Notes under the pieces: model-generated | Told to the model about the DNA's origin: nothing | Database searches by the model: none | The model's input: the letters and a program-made list of their open reading frames with translations, nothing else | In this document: in pieces, positions 1-35,088 of the stretch | How positions within the stretch are numbered: position 1 is the first letter of the stretch | Layout: every line of letters begins with the position of its first letter | Source of the DNA: Scatophagus argus | Lineage: Eukaryota > Chordata > Actinopteri > Scatophagidae | Length of the DNA: 64,000 nt | Assembly (NCBI RefSeq): GCF_020382885.2 | Contig: NC_058496.1 | Span: 24,656,501-24,720,500 of the forward strand | Direction of reading: 5' to 3' | Position numbers and translations under genes: made by a program

Positions 1-3000
1 GTTTGTTTTAATGTTTCAGTATGTGATGTTGAAACACTTCTGCAGGGATCAGTGCACAAACTGTTTTGCAATGCTTGTGAAGAGGCTTAATCACTATTAA
101 ATTTCTTGGTTCCCATTTAATTTTAAATTTGTGGCTTTTTATCATTCGTTATCATTTATTTGTTAGCAGAGAGGCAGTTTAGTTTACAAATCAGTTTTGT
201 CAGCAGAAAGATGCCGTTGTAGCAAGCTGCTCTTGTTGATTTGCCACAGTGTTTTTCAGATTTGTTATATCACACTGCATTGATTGGAGCAGTATAATAG
301 TAAGATACCCACAGTTCACAGCAGCTATTTGTTCACATCCCATCTCATCCCAGGCCAGACCTCTGGGAGACAAGAATTAGGTCAAGCCCATCCAGTAAAT
401 CCTCCTATGGGACAGATACAGTAGGAAAGAGACAACTGAACAGGAAGTACATACCCTAAACTGATGCTCTTCCACACCCACTCACCCTGCAAATACCATT
501 CAGAAGTTTCCTATGTGGACAACTGATGATTTCCACACAGGCCACATGTCTGATAACTTGGTGCTTAGCGGCACAGAAAAGAGGCCAACAGATTCACAGT
601 GATGTGAATTATCCACTTTAAAATTACATGTGTTCAAATCTTAGAAGTCGTACCTGCGTTATTGGTCTGTAAGCTCAGCGGGTTAGGTAATTAAAATACA
701 ACCTATGTTTTCACACCACACTGCAGTTTTGATTTCAAAGGGCTGGTTTATCTGAATGAGAAAACAAAACAAGGACAAAACAAGAAAAAAAGATGAGATT
801 AGTTTAATGCTCTTGATCAAGGTACTGGCTTAGAACCAGTGTTGTTCCCCAGGTTCTGCACACTGCACCTCATACTCAGGGTGGACTCAGTGAATGTAGA
901 ATAACTTAAAAGGTTAGTTCAGATTTCTTTTTTTTTTTGAAATACGTTTGTATTAAAAAAAAAAAAACACTCATGTTACGCAGTGACACAAACTATCAGA
1001 TTGAGGCAGTGATAGACCAGCAACTCCTATTTCTGTTTTTCTGCAAGGTAAAATTACTGTTTTTGTCAATCAGTCTGGTGGCTTTGGAAGGAGTGATATA
1101 ACGGCTTTAGTTCCTCAACAGAAACGGCTGTCTGAGAGCAAGGTAAAGCAGTGAAAATATTCTAAATATAGTGTACACTTTCCAAACTGGTGTTGTGCCA
1201 ACCATCTAATCGCCGACTATGGATAAGTACCTCAAACACCACTCACACAACCATGCTTGAAAAAATCCAAACCAACCCTAACTCAACTTATATATGAATA
1301 TTTTGTCACATACCTCTACTGGTATTTAATAATACTGATAGTTTTACTTTTATTTGGTCAAGTTTTCAGGTGCCCATCTTTGAGATATCTGCCACCAGTC
1401 TTACATGACTGGTGTGAATAGTTTAACGTGATGCTCAAAGCACTGGAAACTTCCCCCACCAGGATTGGCTTCAAAAATATTTCTGATATCACAAATCATG
1501 ATCATAAGCCCGTCTCTTTAAAAGGATATTATTGATGAGAAAATAAATTTCATCACTGAGTGTTACAACAACCCTTTAGTGTCAGACTCTGCACACGCAT
1601 CATTTACAGAGCAAAGCTCAAGCCTTTAACTGTAGGAAGCAAGAAGGCTGTTAAAACATTCAACAGTAACATCTGTCTGAACTAGTGTACTCTTATCCAC
1701 ACAATGAAATACATCCAGTTTTGGAACTGCTTTTTAACTTGAAATAGCGCTTTGAGGAGGTAGCACTGAGCAGTGGCATTTTTTTACATCTCAGGTGTGC
1801 TTAACAATAAATTACACACAAACAACAATACGATTTCATATCTGAGCTAACTGACTTTTGCCTCATGCTAGTTCAGGAACAGGAAGAGATTCAGGTGCAC
1901 ATAGTTTATGGGGGCGGCGTGGTGTGGATTAACAGTGATCGGACACAGGGCAGGGTGCACGGTTACGTAGGTTTAACCTCTCGACTTAATCATTTACAGA
2001 CAAAACCACTGCCAAGACAGCTCAACAGCCTCTGATTGGATCTGTTCGGATCTCACCAGTGGAAAGTCACTGGTTTATGGGATTTCAGTCCTCAGAGGTT
2101 GATGGCAGTGATCCTGCCAGTACATGAGCTTGGTATGGTGGGCATAATGACAAAAGATAGAAGGCCAGTCTCCACTTTAGTCTTTTACTGCTTATACTAA
2201 CTGAGTTTTTATTTTCTTCCCTTCCTGTGATTGGTACCAAATAGGATAAAAATGAGGTCATTTCTCTTTATTAACAGTATCATCCTTCTTTTATCTTATT
2301 GCAGGTGATGAATGTATTTCAGAATGGTTAAACTGCTCTCTGACTATATTTTCTGTTTATACTGTAGGCCTATATGTTGTTTTGTTTACTAGCAGCCAGT
2401 CAGTGGTGTTTGTCAGTCAGTCATTTAATCCAATTTAAATCCTGGCACACATTAATTCAAAACCACATTTGAAATCAGCTGATATTTCTGCTCACTTTGG
2501 TGTCCTAAAACTTACGAGACCGTTCTCTGGACAGGTGATTCATGTCATGTCATTATAAGAAACCTAACCTACCGCAACCAAAAAAGACACACAGCACTGA
2601 TGAGAAAGTAGATTGTTCTTAATCTCTTTAGTTCAGCAGGTAGTAGTTTGTCCTCAGGATTGCTAGTGAATTAAGGCTGAAAATAACTGGATTGAAGAGG
2701 TCTCCTTTTAATTTTCATCTGTAACATAATAAAATGCATTGTTCTTGTTTATGTGACTGTTGGAGCACAGATAGTGTAGCTCGCCAGTGGACATTTATCT
2801 CACAGATAACAACATCTGTCTTTAGATTAAGTTAAAATTAAAAAATGTTTAATTTACCCCTGGGAAACAGAATGCTCACATACATAAATACTGAACATCA
2901 ACTGAGGAACCTGTGCAATTGTAACTGTAATTATTGACTGAATGGGATAGCAAGTCAAGTTTTTGTTTCTCCCAAACTTTTCTCCTTCAGACTTCTTGAT

Positions 3001-5109
3001 CTCACGTTTTTTGACATTACCTGAATAGGTTTGAAAACTGTCTTAATTCATAAAAGCGCGTCTAATCCCTTAACTAATTTGAAATCATGAAAATCCTGAC
3101 GTTTGGAAATGTTTACCCTGATGTTTGCCCCTGTGGCGTTTTGCACATTTTTAGTACAAGGCATTTATTTTTGTTACCATCAGTTTGCTGAAGAATATTT
3201 TGCATTGAGATGGTGATGATGGTTTTTGGGGAACAATCATTTTACTGATGTGGTGAAATACAGTGTAGTAAGAACTGAAGATTTGAACAGAAGATACAGC
3301 AGTTTGTGCAGACAGGATATCTAGTTGAGGACTGTTTTGAATGCTTTTGAGATGATTATACATTCAAAGCAGAAAACGACTGATGGGCTTTTTTAGTATT
3401 AAGTTGTTGTAGCTGTTCAGAATCAACTGTCATTGAGGTGTGAAGTTAAACCTTTATGATTCTCCCACAGTCTTGTGTAACAGAGGATAACAACACTGTC
3501 AGTAGACTTAATTTCTGGTTTGGGTTTAACTAATCAGTTGCTTCAGAAACAAGGTGTTTCATGTGTAGGTGCTGACGAGGACACAATAATTCAGTGACAC
3601 TGGTGTAAAACATATTTCTTTGTGACATCCTGAGCAAAGAGGTCCAATGAACTGTCACTGGCTGTGACTTAGTAAATGTTTTCTGACTGCTCTTTGCTTT
3701 TTTGAAGTTAATATATAACACAGTAGTTTTCCATGACAATCTTATCTAGATATTTATGATTGTCTTTGAAGTTTTACTTATTAATGATTGCAATCTGGCA
3801 CGATCTTTTTTTTTAATCACAAAGACATCTTTTATAGCAGATATGATTGCACCATGAAATGTAATGTGATTTAAAGCATGAGCTAACAGATCCTGGATTA
3901 AAAACATAGAAAAGTTAAATAGAATTTGTTGTGCAACCCAACCTGGAGTGTAAGAATGGATACCAATTGGCATCTGGGGGGCATTTATGGCAAGATGTGA
4001 CAATAAAACAAATTTGAATCTCAAATTCTGTAAGTTGTCAGTCATGCTGACAGTTCAGTTGTCTCAATGTTTCAAGATAACCTGTTGGTGTTCAGGATTT
4101 GGAATTTCACTCTTAAATCCAATGTAAGTTTACTAACTGGTCTGGCAGTATCAAGAGGATATTAATCTACTAAAGAAAATATGTTGCCTCCATTGGATCA
4201 CAGGTTTAACTTTTTTTTTTTTTAATGCAGATCGGTTCAGGTGTGCATCTTAAAATTGCTTCTCAAAGATTCTCAGTCCAGTTCTTACTGCAAACACAAG
4301 CTTAAAGAACAACCACATAATCCTCAACTATACATGGAGCACAGGCAGGGTGGCTAACGAGTACTTTTATTAACTAGATATTTCAACATGATTCTGGACT
4401 CTTAACAAAATATTTACACACCATTTTGTAGCATCTTCAGGATGCCTCGTGAGCCTCCATTAAAGTTGATTTTCTTTGTGTTTAACACCACAGCAAGATC
4501 TGTTTTTTTTTCATGACCAGCTCAGATTATCTGCGATCTGCAGTTCATAGACTTAAATGTGCAAAAAACAGTGGTGTGTTCCTTTAATCATGAACTCTGT
4601 GGCATCAGAGAGCTGTAGGAGAAACACAGGAAGTGCTTTTGACTGGTCTTAGATCCAACACTACGGATTAAGTGTTTGGCTTCCTAATTACACTGTTAGT
4701 TCACACAGCTGCACAGCAGTATTCCAGTTTATATAGTTTTGACACAAGCAGCTGTTCCTCAGACAGACAATGAAGAAAAAAAAAAACAAGCAAACAAAAA
4801 AGAGCTTCAACCCCCAAACAGTTTCTGAGAAACACAAGAATTGCAGGACCTGAATGTCCATTGGAGATGAAATGTTGAACGTGTGGAGCTCAGCAGGTGT
4901 CTGTTCTCCATCCTTGTACATCTCAGCATTGTGGCGACAGAAAGAATGACGGCTTTATTCAAACACTATGAGAGCTGCCTGGTTTGGTATTTAACTTGAA
5001 TGGGATTGTCCCTTTTGAAATAGGTTGTTTAATTTGGTGTGCGCTGTATTGTGTAGCTTGCTGGTGTGAACATAACATTTAATGTCTCCTCTTCTTTTGT
5101 GCTTTTCAG
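1..5109 (+). other. slc4a4: slc4a4 intron sequence upstream of the first visible exon
   Basis: No exon of the NBCe1 N-terminal domain or of any other gene was recognised in this stretch. Reading frames here are short and unlike known proteins. It ends in a pyrimidine-rich tract and an AG acceptor at 5108-5109. Because the first visible exon starts inside the cytoplasmic domain in phase 0, this is best read as the 3' part of an intron whose 5' exon is outside the window. It is A+T rich with short homopolymer runs and no recognised transposon. Confidence 0.75.
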
Positions 5110-25710
<20,601 letters not shown>

Positions 25711-25849
25711 GGCCCCGAAACACCACCAGGCCAATCCTGCAGCACCAACAAGACAACTCTCCCTCTTGTCCTTGATTTCTTTAATCTTTTTTAACTTTCT
25801 TAACTTTTTAACTCTTTCCACAGTTTTAAGACTTTGTGTGGTAGAAATG

Positions 25850-25855
25850 AATAAA
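25850..25855 (+). terminator. slc4a4: Proximal poly(A) signal AATAAA
   Basis: The canonical hexamer lies 140 bases after the NBCe1-C stop. An A-run follows at 25870-25880. It could end a short 3' UTR form. Confidence 0.4.
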
Positions 25856-28148
25856 GGGAACGCACTAAGAGAAAAAAAAAAACAAAACAAATGCAGACTG
25901 AATTTTTTTCCCTCAGAATTGTGTCTTGGTATTTTTCTCACGGCTCCACAGTAAACAGTTTTTGTTTTCTGACTCAAAACACTGTTAAATGTAACTCCTT
26001 ACTGCTCTTCTATGCAACTCATCCCACATATTGATGACCAACAGTAAATGCTGCAGCTCTTTCTGACCATGCATGGAAGGCTCTCCCTGCTCTTTTTATA
26101 TAAATATATCATCTGTCTGATACATACATACATACATATATATAAATATATATGTGTGTGTGTGTATGAGATTACTCTAATAACATTTTCCTGTAGCAGG
26201 AAAATTATGTTTTTATAGCTCTACCTCTTGTTTTAGATCAAATGCTCATGATGAACAAATGCAACATGTTGATTTTTGACGCAGCGTGGGGTTTTGATAT
26301 TCCTCTCTGTCCTCTTGTAGAGTTGAAATGATTTAAGAGATTCGTTGTATTATAGGTGTGAAGGAAATGTGTGCAAATAGGTCTTTTAAGTTAACAGTTA
26401 ATTAATGCATAATTGTAAGTGCAGATGAGGCAAATATTTTTATTATCACTATTGATGCAGTTTTGATTGCTTCTCCTTCTCTTTCTTATTTTTTCAGTCT
26501 TTCTTTCACATGTTCAGTTCAAAGCTTTTGTTACTTGTTAAAATGAAATCGTACGTTTCTTTAAATTTGTTTTTTAATGATTCTGTTGTGTGCATGATGG
26601 TAACCTTTTCTTGTGTCTTTCACTTTTGTTTCTTTGTGGGTAGAAAACAGTTCAGCAATACATAATCATCCAATTTTCCTCAGCCAAACTGAAAATCTCA
26701 CTAGGAGTGCATATCATATATTTGCTTGTTCTGCACAAACTACTTTACCTAAGTGGCTTATGAGAGATTGATCCAGACTGAAATTCTTTTGGTAACAATA
26801 TGACAAATTCAAAGGGAAATCAAATCCATGTAAGCTCTGTGCAGTGGGACAGCTTCAGTCCACAGTTTATTTCTTTATGTCACAGCTGCTGTTGGAATTA
26901 TCTGATGTGAAAACAGGATTAGCTTTGATTTTCTTTTTTTGTTTTATACATGAAATGATTTGGATTCTTTTCAAGTCTCTTTTAATATAATGCTTGCATG
27001 CCATACTCTGTGTTCAGAGTGTTATTGGTTGCTGTTATCATTGTGCCACCACATGATCCTTTAGTGGAGCCATTAAGCTGAAAGTTATGGGGACAAAATT
27101 CACAGTGTGTATTCTGAACAAGCCCGAAGTTTGCAGTTTGTTTAAGTCGAACACTTGCTCAAATTGGACACTTATTTTCTGACTGACACATGCTGAAACA
27201 CTTAATTGTGGTTGTTCATGCATTGTTTTTCTGCATGTTAAATTATTTATCAAAAGGTTCACAGACCTTTCAGTATTTTTGCATTGTTTATTGGAGCAGA
27301 AGAAAACTATGAGCCATCAGTGACCAACAACTCTCTGTCTACATATGTGTGAGTGTGTGAGGACTATCTTAACATAGACGTTCATAGAATAAAATCTCTG
27401 CAGTTGTTTTTAGGACTTACTCTTCTGTAAAATGAGGCAGAGGATGCACAAATGTCATATTCATTTCATTTTCACAAACAGAAAAAATCGAGTCTCTCAA
27501 ATCAGACAGCTTGACTTTTATTGGCCAGTATTACGTGCAGTTACCACAAGCCAGAATGGCTTCTTTAGCGCTGTTTGTGATCAAGCCATCACTAGAGGGC
27601 ACACTGAAGCACTTTCTCGCTTGGGTTTTTAAGTCCAACTGGGTGGCAGAATTAATTTTAAGCTGGAAGGCCTCCCTGTCATCATTACCACTATATACAT
27701 CATTTGAAACTGTGATAAATTAGCCGCCTTCTTCCTGTTCAAACTATATACATACAGTAAAGGCACGTCGGCCCAAACCAAAATGCAGCAGGTTACTTTG
27801 TACCGTCATGGTCATTGTGTTCAGTTTGCTTTTTGTCTGTTTCATTCAGTTCGTCAGCCGAAGTAACCATTTGATTTAAGCTCCACGTCAGTGTTTGTTG
27901 CCATCAACAGCAGAGGGTGGAAACAAGTGTGACTCAATGTCTGAGACATTTTATGTGTGGAGTTGTTAGTTTATAGTGTGTTGTACTGTGTAAGCATGGA
28001 CAAAAATCTGCAACATAAAAGGAACAACTTGTTAATTTTAGCATACAGAACACTGATATATTACTTTGATTAACTTTTTGTGACTTTTTAGAACAGGTGA
28101 GATGGTTTATTTTAGAATTTATATTTTTCAAATGAAATGTATATTGAA

Positions 28149-28154
28149 AATAAA
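28149..28154 (+). terminator. slc4a4: Distal poly(A) signal AATAAA
   Basis: The canonical hexamer is followed about 30 bases on by GTCTGTGTGG, a fitting downstream element. It is the best candidate for the main 3' end of slc4a4. Another hexamer is at 27388-27393. Confidence 0.45.
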
Positions 28155-31100
28155 CAGAATGATCAAAACATGATGGCATGCAGTCTGTGTGGAATTTTGT
28201 AAACAGTTCACATAACCTTGTGCTATAATTTGGATAACAAAGTAATAGAATTTAATGGCTCTATCTCAGTTATACAAATGTATTCACTTTTTTGATGCAA
28301 TATGATAAATTTTAGTCATAGAGCCAAAACAATTAGTTGAGCAAACATTTTTTATAATTGATGAATAACTCAATAAGTCATTCTTCAAATGAAAAAACAA
28401 ACAATCAAAATAATCTCAGTTTCGACCCTTTGTCATGGAGCATTAGCGTTTTTTCTTTATTTCCAGTTATTTTTTTGTTCCATGATTAACTGACTAATTG
28501 TTTCAGCTACAGTTTAATTTATAAAAAGCATATTTTATAAGCTCTAAAATCTGCCAGATAAACATAGGTGAGTAAATATTGTTGTGTGCAATATTTCCCT
28601 AGTAGTAACAATAGGTAAAATCAGTAACAGAATAGTGAAATAAATACTAAAGCATCCCTGTTTTTAAGTAAAGTTTCACTGTGCACACTAGAACATGTTC
28701 AATTTAGTGTTAATGATCCAGTGCCTCCCTCTAGTGGCTGTCAGCTGCATTACAACCAACACAAACAGGAGCCAATCAGACGTTACTGTTCGTGCTCCAT
28801 GATGACGTTCTTAATTCAAGTTCACATCACTTCAGATTATCAACTGTAAGTCTGACTGCAGTCAGGTTTGAGAGCATATTTTCAAAACTCCATGGTTACT
28901 CCTCCACATGTGAGTGCAGGAAGTTAACAGGAAGGGAAACTGATCACCATTATGATTTTTCTTCAGGTTGTAATACTTGCTTTAAATGCAACTCAAATTG
29001 CAGCAAACCTCGCTCTAAAACTAAAGCAGTGGTGTAATCAACCAAAAAGAATAAAACCACCTCCAGGCTCAAGCACTTTGTTTAAAAGTGCCTACATTTT
29101 CTTCAGACGCTCACTGAAATGTGCTCCTTTCATAATCACGACAACAAAATGGACATAGTTTCAAAGAAGGTCAAAGTGGCTTTAAATTGCCCAAAAATTG
29201 CTCATGCTAAATATATTCAAAGTAAATACTCAAATATCACTCATGCAGACACAAAACTGTGAAATTTACTAAATGATACCATAGAAGCAGTGTAGATAAG
29301 CATCAGCGGTAGATTAGTTCCACCATTCACATTCACATTCACTGATATAAATGTGAACTGTTCATTGTTTCCACTAGAGGACTCACAAGAGCTGTGTAAG
29401 AGAGATACTGTGTTTTTGCACTTGGACCTGGAGAAAGCGATCATTTTCTCTAGTCCTCACATCTCTGCAGACATGTTTGAGGTGAAATTAGGTTCAGCTT
29501 AGAATTAAACTGCAGGGGTATTCGCTCGCACACAATCCTGTGTTTTAATGGTTCACAAGTCACAAAAGGCTCCAAACTACAGCAGCAATCAACTTCTGCA
29601 CTCAAGAGACATGATTGGGCCTCTGCTGGCTGGAGACGTGTGTGTTTGTGAAGCAGCGATCTGAGGTATGGGTACACACCGCTGATTAATTAAAGTGGCC
29701 TGAAAAATAAATAATGAATTGAATAATGAACGGAAAAGGAAATAATAGAATACAAGACAATACTACAGAAAAGCACTCCCGCTGACAGGATAAGTATAAA
29801 CACTATAGATATGAACCGTATCATTAAGCTGCTGTGTCTCTCACAGCTCAACACTGTGTGTGATTAATCACAGTGGTGGAGCCTGTGCTCACTTACTGAC
29901 GTCATGTGACATCAGTGCTGTAAGAGTGCGGGCCAACACTGACAGGCAGGTGGGTGAAAGATATTTTCCAATGAGCTCACATATAATTGTTGTGAAGCCA
30001 TTTTGCAGGGGCTGAACTAACGAATTACATTTCTAGTTACTTTAACAAAGTCGTTAATTTTGGGTTTTACTTTTACTTGAGTATCTTTGATGTCAAGCAT
30101 TGCACTTGAACAACTGTACTGTTCATGTCAGGTCACAGCTGTTACACAGTAAAACCAAGACTCACATGAAAAAAGAGAACAGAAGGAAGAAGGCAAATCA
30201 TCAGCTGCACTACACTCTGCAGCATATACATGTTCTACATCTACTGTATCTGCATATTTTATAGTACAGGCCCACTGACAGCTGTGACAAAAAAAAAAAA
30301 CAACCTTTTTTTTCACCTGTTTTCATGGATGTTAAAAAAAAGAAAGAATGATCTTAGACAGACATAGAAAATGTATTTTTTTATTTTTTATTTTTTCACG
30401 AAATAAAGGAGATAAAATACAATGGAAATATTTCCTGGATATTCCAGTCATAATGATTGAGCTGCAGTCTTGAGAGCAGCTTTGCTTCTTTTATCTTCCC
30501 TCTCAGCTCTGTGCTCTGCCATTGCAAATGGACTGCAGCTCACAATATACTGCACTGCTTTTCCCACATCCTCTCGTCCTCTGCGAAGAGGTAGCATCAA
30601 GTTCAATGTCCAAAAACACAGCAGGACTGGCCGACCAGAGGACTGACCCAGAGAGCAAACACGGTCTCATTACAATTTTTTTCTTTAATCTTACGCCTCT
30701 ACAGCTTTGAACCCACAGTGAGCTGGCTGAAGCCGCAGTGATATCAAACCAATGAGATGAACAGATGCGCATCAGTCCAGCATTATGACACTTCACATAC
30801 AGCAGGAAGAGCTAACCCTCACTTCTATCCAGGGAAAGACCTTGTTTTTGGATAAGAAATAAGCAGCTTTAAACATACATCACAGTTACATACATCACAT
30901 CACAGCAAGTGACGAATGAAATTCATTTTTATATAACAATAATTATAATTCTATAGATTTCTTGAGTGTTGGATGTGGCATTGGGGTATAATCATCAGGC
31001 AATAATGTTTTGGCCTTCAGAAAATCAGTTTCTTCTCGTGTATGAAATGTAACCTTGAGGACCGCTGGTCTTTCCAATTCAACTCGGATTAAGCTTTCAA

Positions 31101-34100
31101 TTCTGTGTGCCATTTACTGGTGAAAAATCCATTTCAGCGTAATATTACCTCAAAATTCCTTTCTCTCAGATACACTATAACGTGCATCGCTACTATTACC
31201 AACAATTTGATGAAATTTAGGGTAAGGTCTTTTGGTTAAGGACAGCATCCATCCATGCTATGTGTTTGTCATCTTTTTCATAAGGAGTTATTGAAATTGT
31301 CGGCACTTGGACATGCCTTGCCAGTCTAAAGAAAGGAAAGTAATATTTTGCTCAGCCTCAGATCAAAGTCAAATGCTGTGCTTTTTGTGATAACTATGTG
31401 GTATCAGTTGCCATTGTAGGGTGAATTAATGTTGTGCAGCATGAAAACAATTACAGGCTAGTCAGATCTGTCAGGAGAACTACTAAAACTGAAAACACTC
31501 ATAGAGTTGATTAGGTATTGTGACATATCTATAAAAAAGGCAAAGTCAAACACACCCTCACACAGCAGATACAATAATGTGATGTTGTTCATTAAGTTGT
31601 GATGTAATGGGTGACAATAAATGCGTGTGAAAACGTATTGACATTTGATCCCCTCTGGTGTCAGCCTGTTCATCAGACCGGCTGTGACAAAGCCAATCTG
31701 TCACTTCACCGTTCACGTGTTTCCAGCAGGACGTCATCGGGTCTGATTTATCCAAATGCTGAACAGAAACTGGAAGGAAATGATTGTGAATGAAATAAGT
31801 GGTGCTTTTCACTGCAGGTTACTGCACTGGTTGAGAAATGAACACAGTGAAGTGAAATGAAATTCACAAATTAGTCTTCAAATACTAGTTGGATAGTCTT
31901 TATTTCCCATTTTGCCAGGATTGGTTGTTTTATCATTTTGCCCCAGTATTTAGTGTCTTCTTCATGGAGTAACCAAAGAATCCCCACACTGTTGATGACT
32001 CGCACTCATTTTATAAAGAAAATTTCAGTGTGTGGGTTTCCATTCACAATTCGCCCTGCCTTTCCACTTTACCTTTCCATACAGCAGTGAATGTGCATCA
32101 GTAGTGTGGATGCATCTTTACAATGAAGCTGAACTCTTACTGCACACACTGATGGAGCTGCTGAGTAACAAGAAGCCTGAAATGAGGCAGTGAATTAATC
32201 ATTTATGACCTCCACTGTAAATTTGTAATATACTTTCACTCTCTTTTCAGTTGACAATGATGATTAAATCTAGAGGTGCTTGTAACATTGAGTGTTAGAT
32301 TGTCGCTGTGTTCCAGATTTTTCCATGAAAACAGGTTATTATGTATGGAAAAGAAAGACACAAGTACATCCATCTGCAGCTGTACAGAATCCATAGAAGA
32401 GATGCATTGATTTATTACAAATATCCTCCCTTAACACCAACTGAGTATGGCTGCAGTGGGTAACTGCGATATAAGCCATTAGAGCAGAGAGCAGTAAGTG
32501 CTCTGACAGACAAGAAAAAACAGTAGCATCTCTTTTTCATCCTAATACTCTTATTGACTGGAAGCTTATTTGTTATTTCGGGAGCGAAATGTAGAAAAGA
32601 TTACTCTGAAGGACTCCGGCTGCTAGTCATTTAAGACACAAATCCTGAAGGCACAGAGTCTCCTGATTCTATTTTGAAATGGAATTTGTTAGCCTGATCA
32701 AACTCACAAGGACCCTAAGGGCATTTGTTCTTGTCTGCACATCAAAATGTTTTGTGAGTTCTTTTCCATTTCATTTGTCTTTTCCATGGGGGTCTTCCAT
32801 CTACAACAGCAACACAGTTGGCAAATGATAAAGATCAAGGAGAGGTCCTCCTCATTGGCGTATTAAATAAGAGAATATCGGAGCAGTGCGGTGTGCGAGC
32901 TGTTCATCTGTTTTACAATCTTCATTTTTTTAGGGAGATTGCAGTCAGCTGACAGATCCCATAGCCACATCTGAACGGACTGCCAAAACCCTGTGATAAC
33001 ATGAATTCTAGCACAATAAGAAGTCATGCTAATTTATGCTGCAATCTGTATGATAAAGAGATAAAAGCTGAGGAGAATGTCAAATTTAGATAAGATAGTA
33101 GACGGATAAGTGAGGGAAACATGGGCTGTACACTCTTTACTGCTATTAGTTAGAAATAGATCATAAGATGATGAAAGCATTTCACACAAGTTAAATCTGT
33201 ATATGATGTTGTTAACTCGTTCACATAATTTAATATTCTTTGGTATAAAGGAAGTGCCCGAGAGAAGTATGAAAACCTGGGGTTGAATTATTTGAGGGTT
33301 TTCAATGATTTTGTGGTGTGTGATGTGGTCCAGGGACAGAAACACATATAATCAATAATATAGATGAAACCTAATTACCTAGAAAGCGAGAAGCAGCCCT
33401 GAGAAGCCTGACACACTACAACTTGTTGTCTTTTATGTTCTACATTAGAGAAAACATGGATTTCAGTCAGCATTGATATAGTCTCTGTAGTTGTTTATAC
33501 CTCCTTTTCAACATTTTCAGTCATTTTGGGGGAAGTTTTGTACAGAAATTCTGTTTTAGGCACAGTATGAACCACTTGCTGCAAAGCCATTAAAATTAAA
33601 TGACAACAAAAATATTTAATTAGTTGGTGTAAAGAGAAGGATGAGAATTGCTGAAAAATTGTGATTCAGTCTCTTTACATGTGGATAGAATTAGATGAAA
33701 TATTGTATTTTGTAAGTGTGTGTGTGTGTGCGTGTTTGTGTGTGTTGAAAAGTTGAATGTGATGTTGTAAATTCTTTGTTTTCCTGTGCATCTTTCCAAT
33801 GTATTTGGAGTAAATATTGTGTCTGATAATACTGCTTTCTATTGCTACACCTGATATCATACATGCAACTTATTTAAAACAGAAAATGTTTTGAAGGAAA
33901 TCTAATGCCAGCTGGACTATATTATGTAATCACATTATGTATCACAACAAAGGAATGTTGAGTCAATCATAATGTCAATAATGAATGCATGCTCAAAACT
34001 TATGTCATTTGTTTTCCACCAAAACATCTAATCTGTCAATACAATGTCCATTCATAGTGGCTACACCTTTATCAAACCTTTTACATGGTACTGTTTAGGC

Positions 34101-35065
34101 ATTGGCAGAAGGGTTGAGGCTGAGGATAGATCACAGCCTCTTCAGCCCGTTCTCCCTCCCAAAGTTTTGAATATATGGTGTTTAAATAGTCTCAGAACCT
34201 AAGCACATCAAAACCAAGCGAGTGCACATTTTATAAGCAAACACATCAGTAATTGTGGGTGGGGAAGCATCCTGCCAATAGAGCATTTCCACTCTGCAAG
34301 CACATGACGAGCACACGTTTGACCCTCCCTACATGCTTGCAACTGCACAACACGCTTGCTTGGTTGCACAGTTGATGTTTCAGAATTTTGAGACTCAAAA
34401 TAAGAAGCCCGTTGACTTATACCAGACAGCAGTTTAGGTTTGCCTACATAATATAGCTGACAATATATTGAGAAAATGACAACAAATTAATATTATATGA
34501 AATGAATTTCTATTTGTTTAATTTTGACATTTTGCTTGTGAAGCTCTCATAGGTCTGCAGCTTCAGATTCTTAAAGTTTTGGTAGTTAAAGTTAAAAGTA
34601 GTTTCACTAGCTATATAGCAATGTCTAAGAGAACATGGTTGGATAAAAACTAAGTTGGCATTAACATTCCTCAGAAGGACTTTTAGACCATCAAAGGGAG
34701 GCCGCATGTTTGTTTTAATTATTCATTAATTTTTCCGAACACAAAAGATCATGACCTTTTGGTGTTTGCAAGAGCGGAACAGAACTGCATCATCCTCAGA
34801 CATACATCACGAATTTGCTTATCAGTCGTTAGTGGAATTGGATTTTCTGACGAAAATGTTGCTGTTAAGTAGAGAGTTGCCTGGAAGAACTACAAAGGCA
34901 CAGAGAGAGGAACATCAACAACATATTAATTCTTACTGACTACTTCTTCTATTCTTTAAGGAGATGTTCTAGACCACCGTGTTTATGCAAGAAGCTTGAC
35001 TTCATCTTAATATTTAGGGTCTTTCGTTTGTAAATGCATCTGTGCCAAAACAAACAAACAAACAA

Positions 35066-35088
35066 CCCCCCCCCCCCCCACCCCCCCA
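35066..35088 (+). repeat. Poly-C run
   Basis: A 23-base tract of C with a single A interruption, preceded by AACAAACAAACAA. Such runs are unstable and prone to sequencing error, so the exact length is uncertain. Confidence 0.9.

Larger units (their letters stand above)
25711..28170 (+). other. slc4a4: Probable slc4a4 3' UTR
   Basis: The stretch follows the last stop codon and shows no recognised transposon, an A+T-rich character and three AATAAA hexamers (25850, 27388, 28149). Long 3' UTRs are usual for NBCe1 mRNAs. The last hexamer is followed by a GT-rich stretch (GTCTGTGTGG), so the transcript probably ends near 28170. A short TA/TG-rich tract lies at 26125-26166. Confidence 0.6.
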
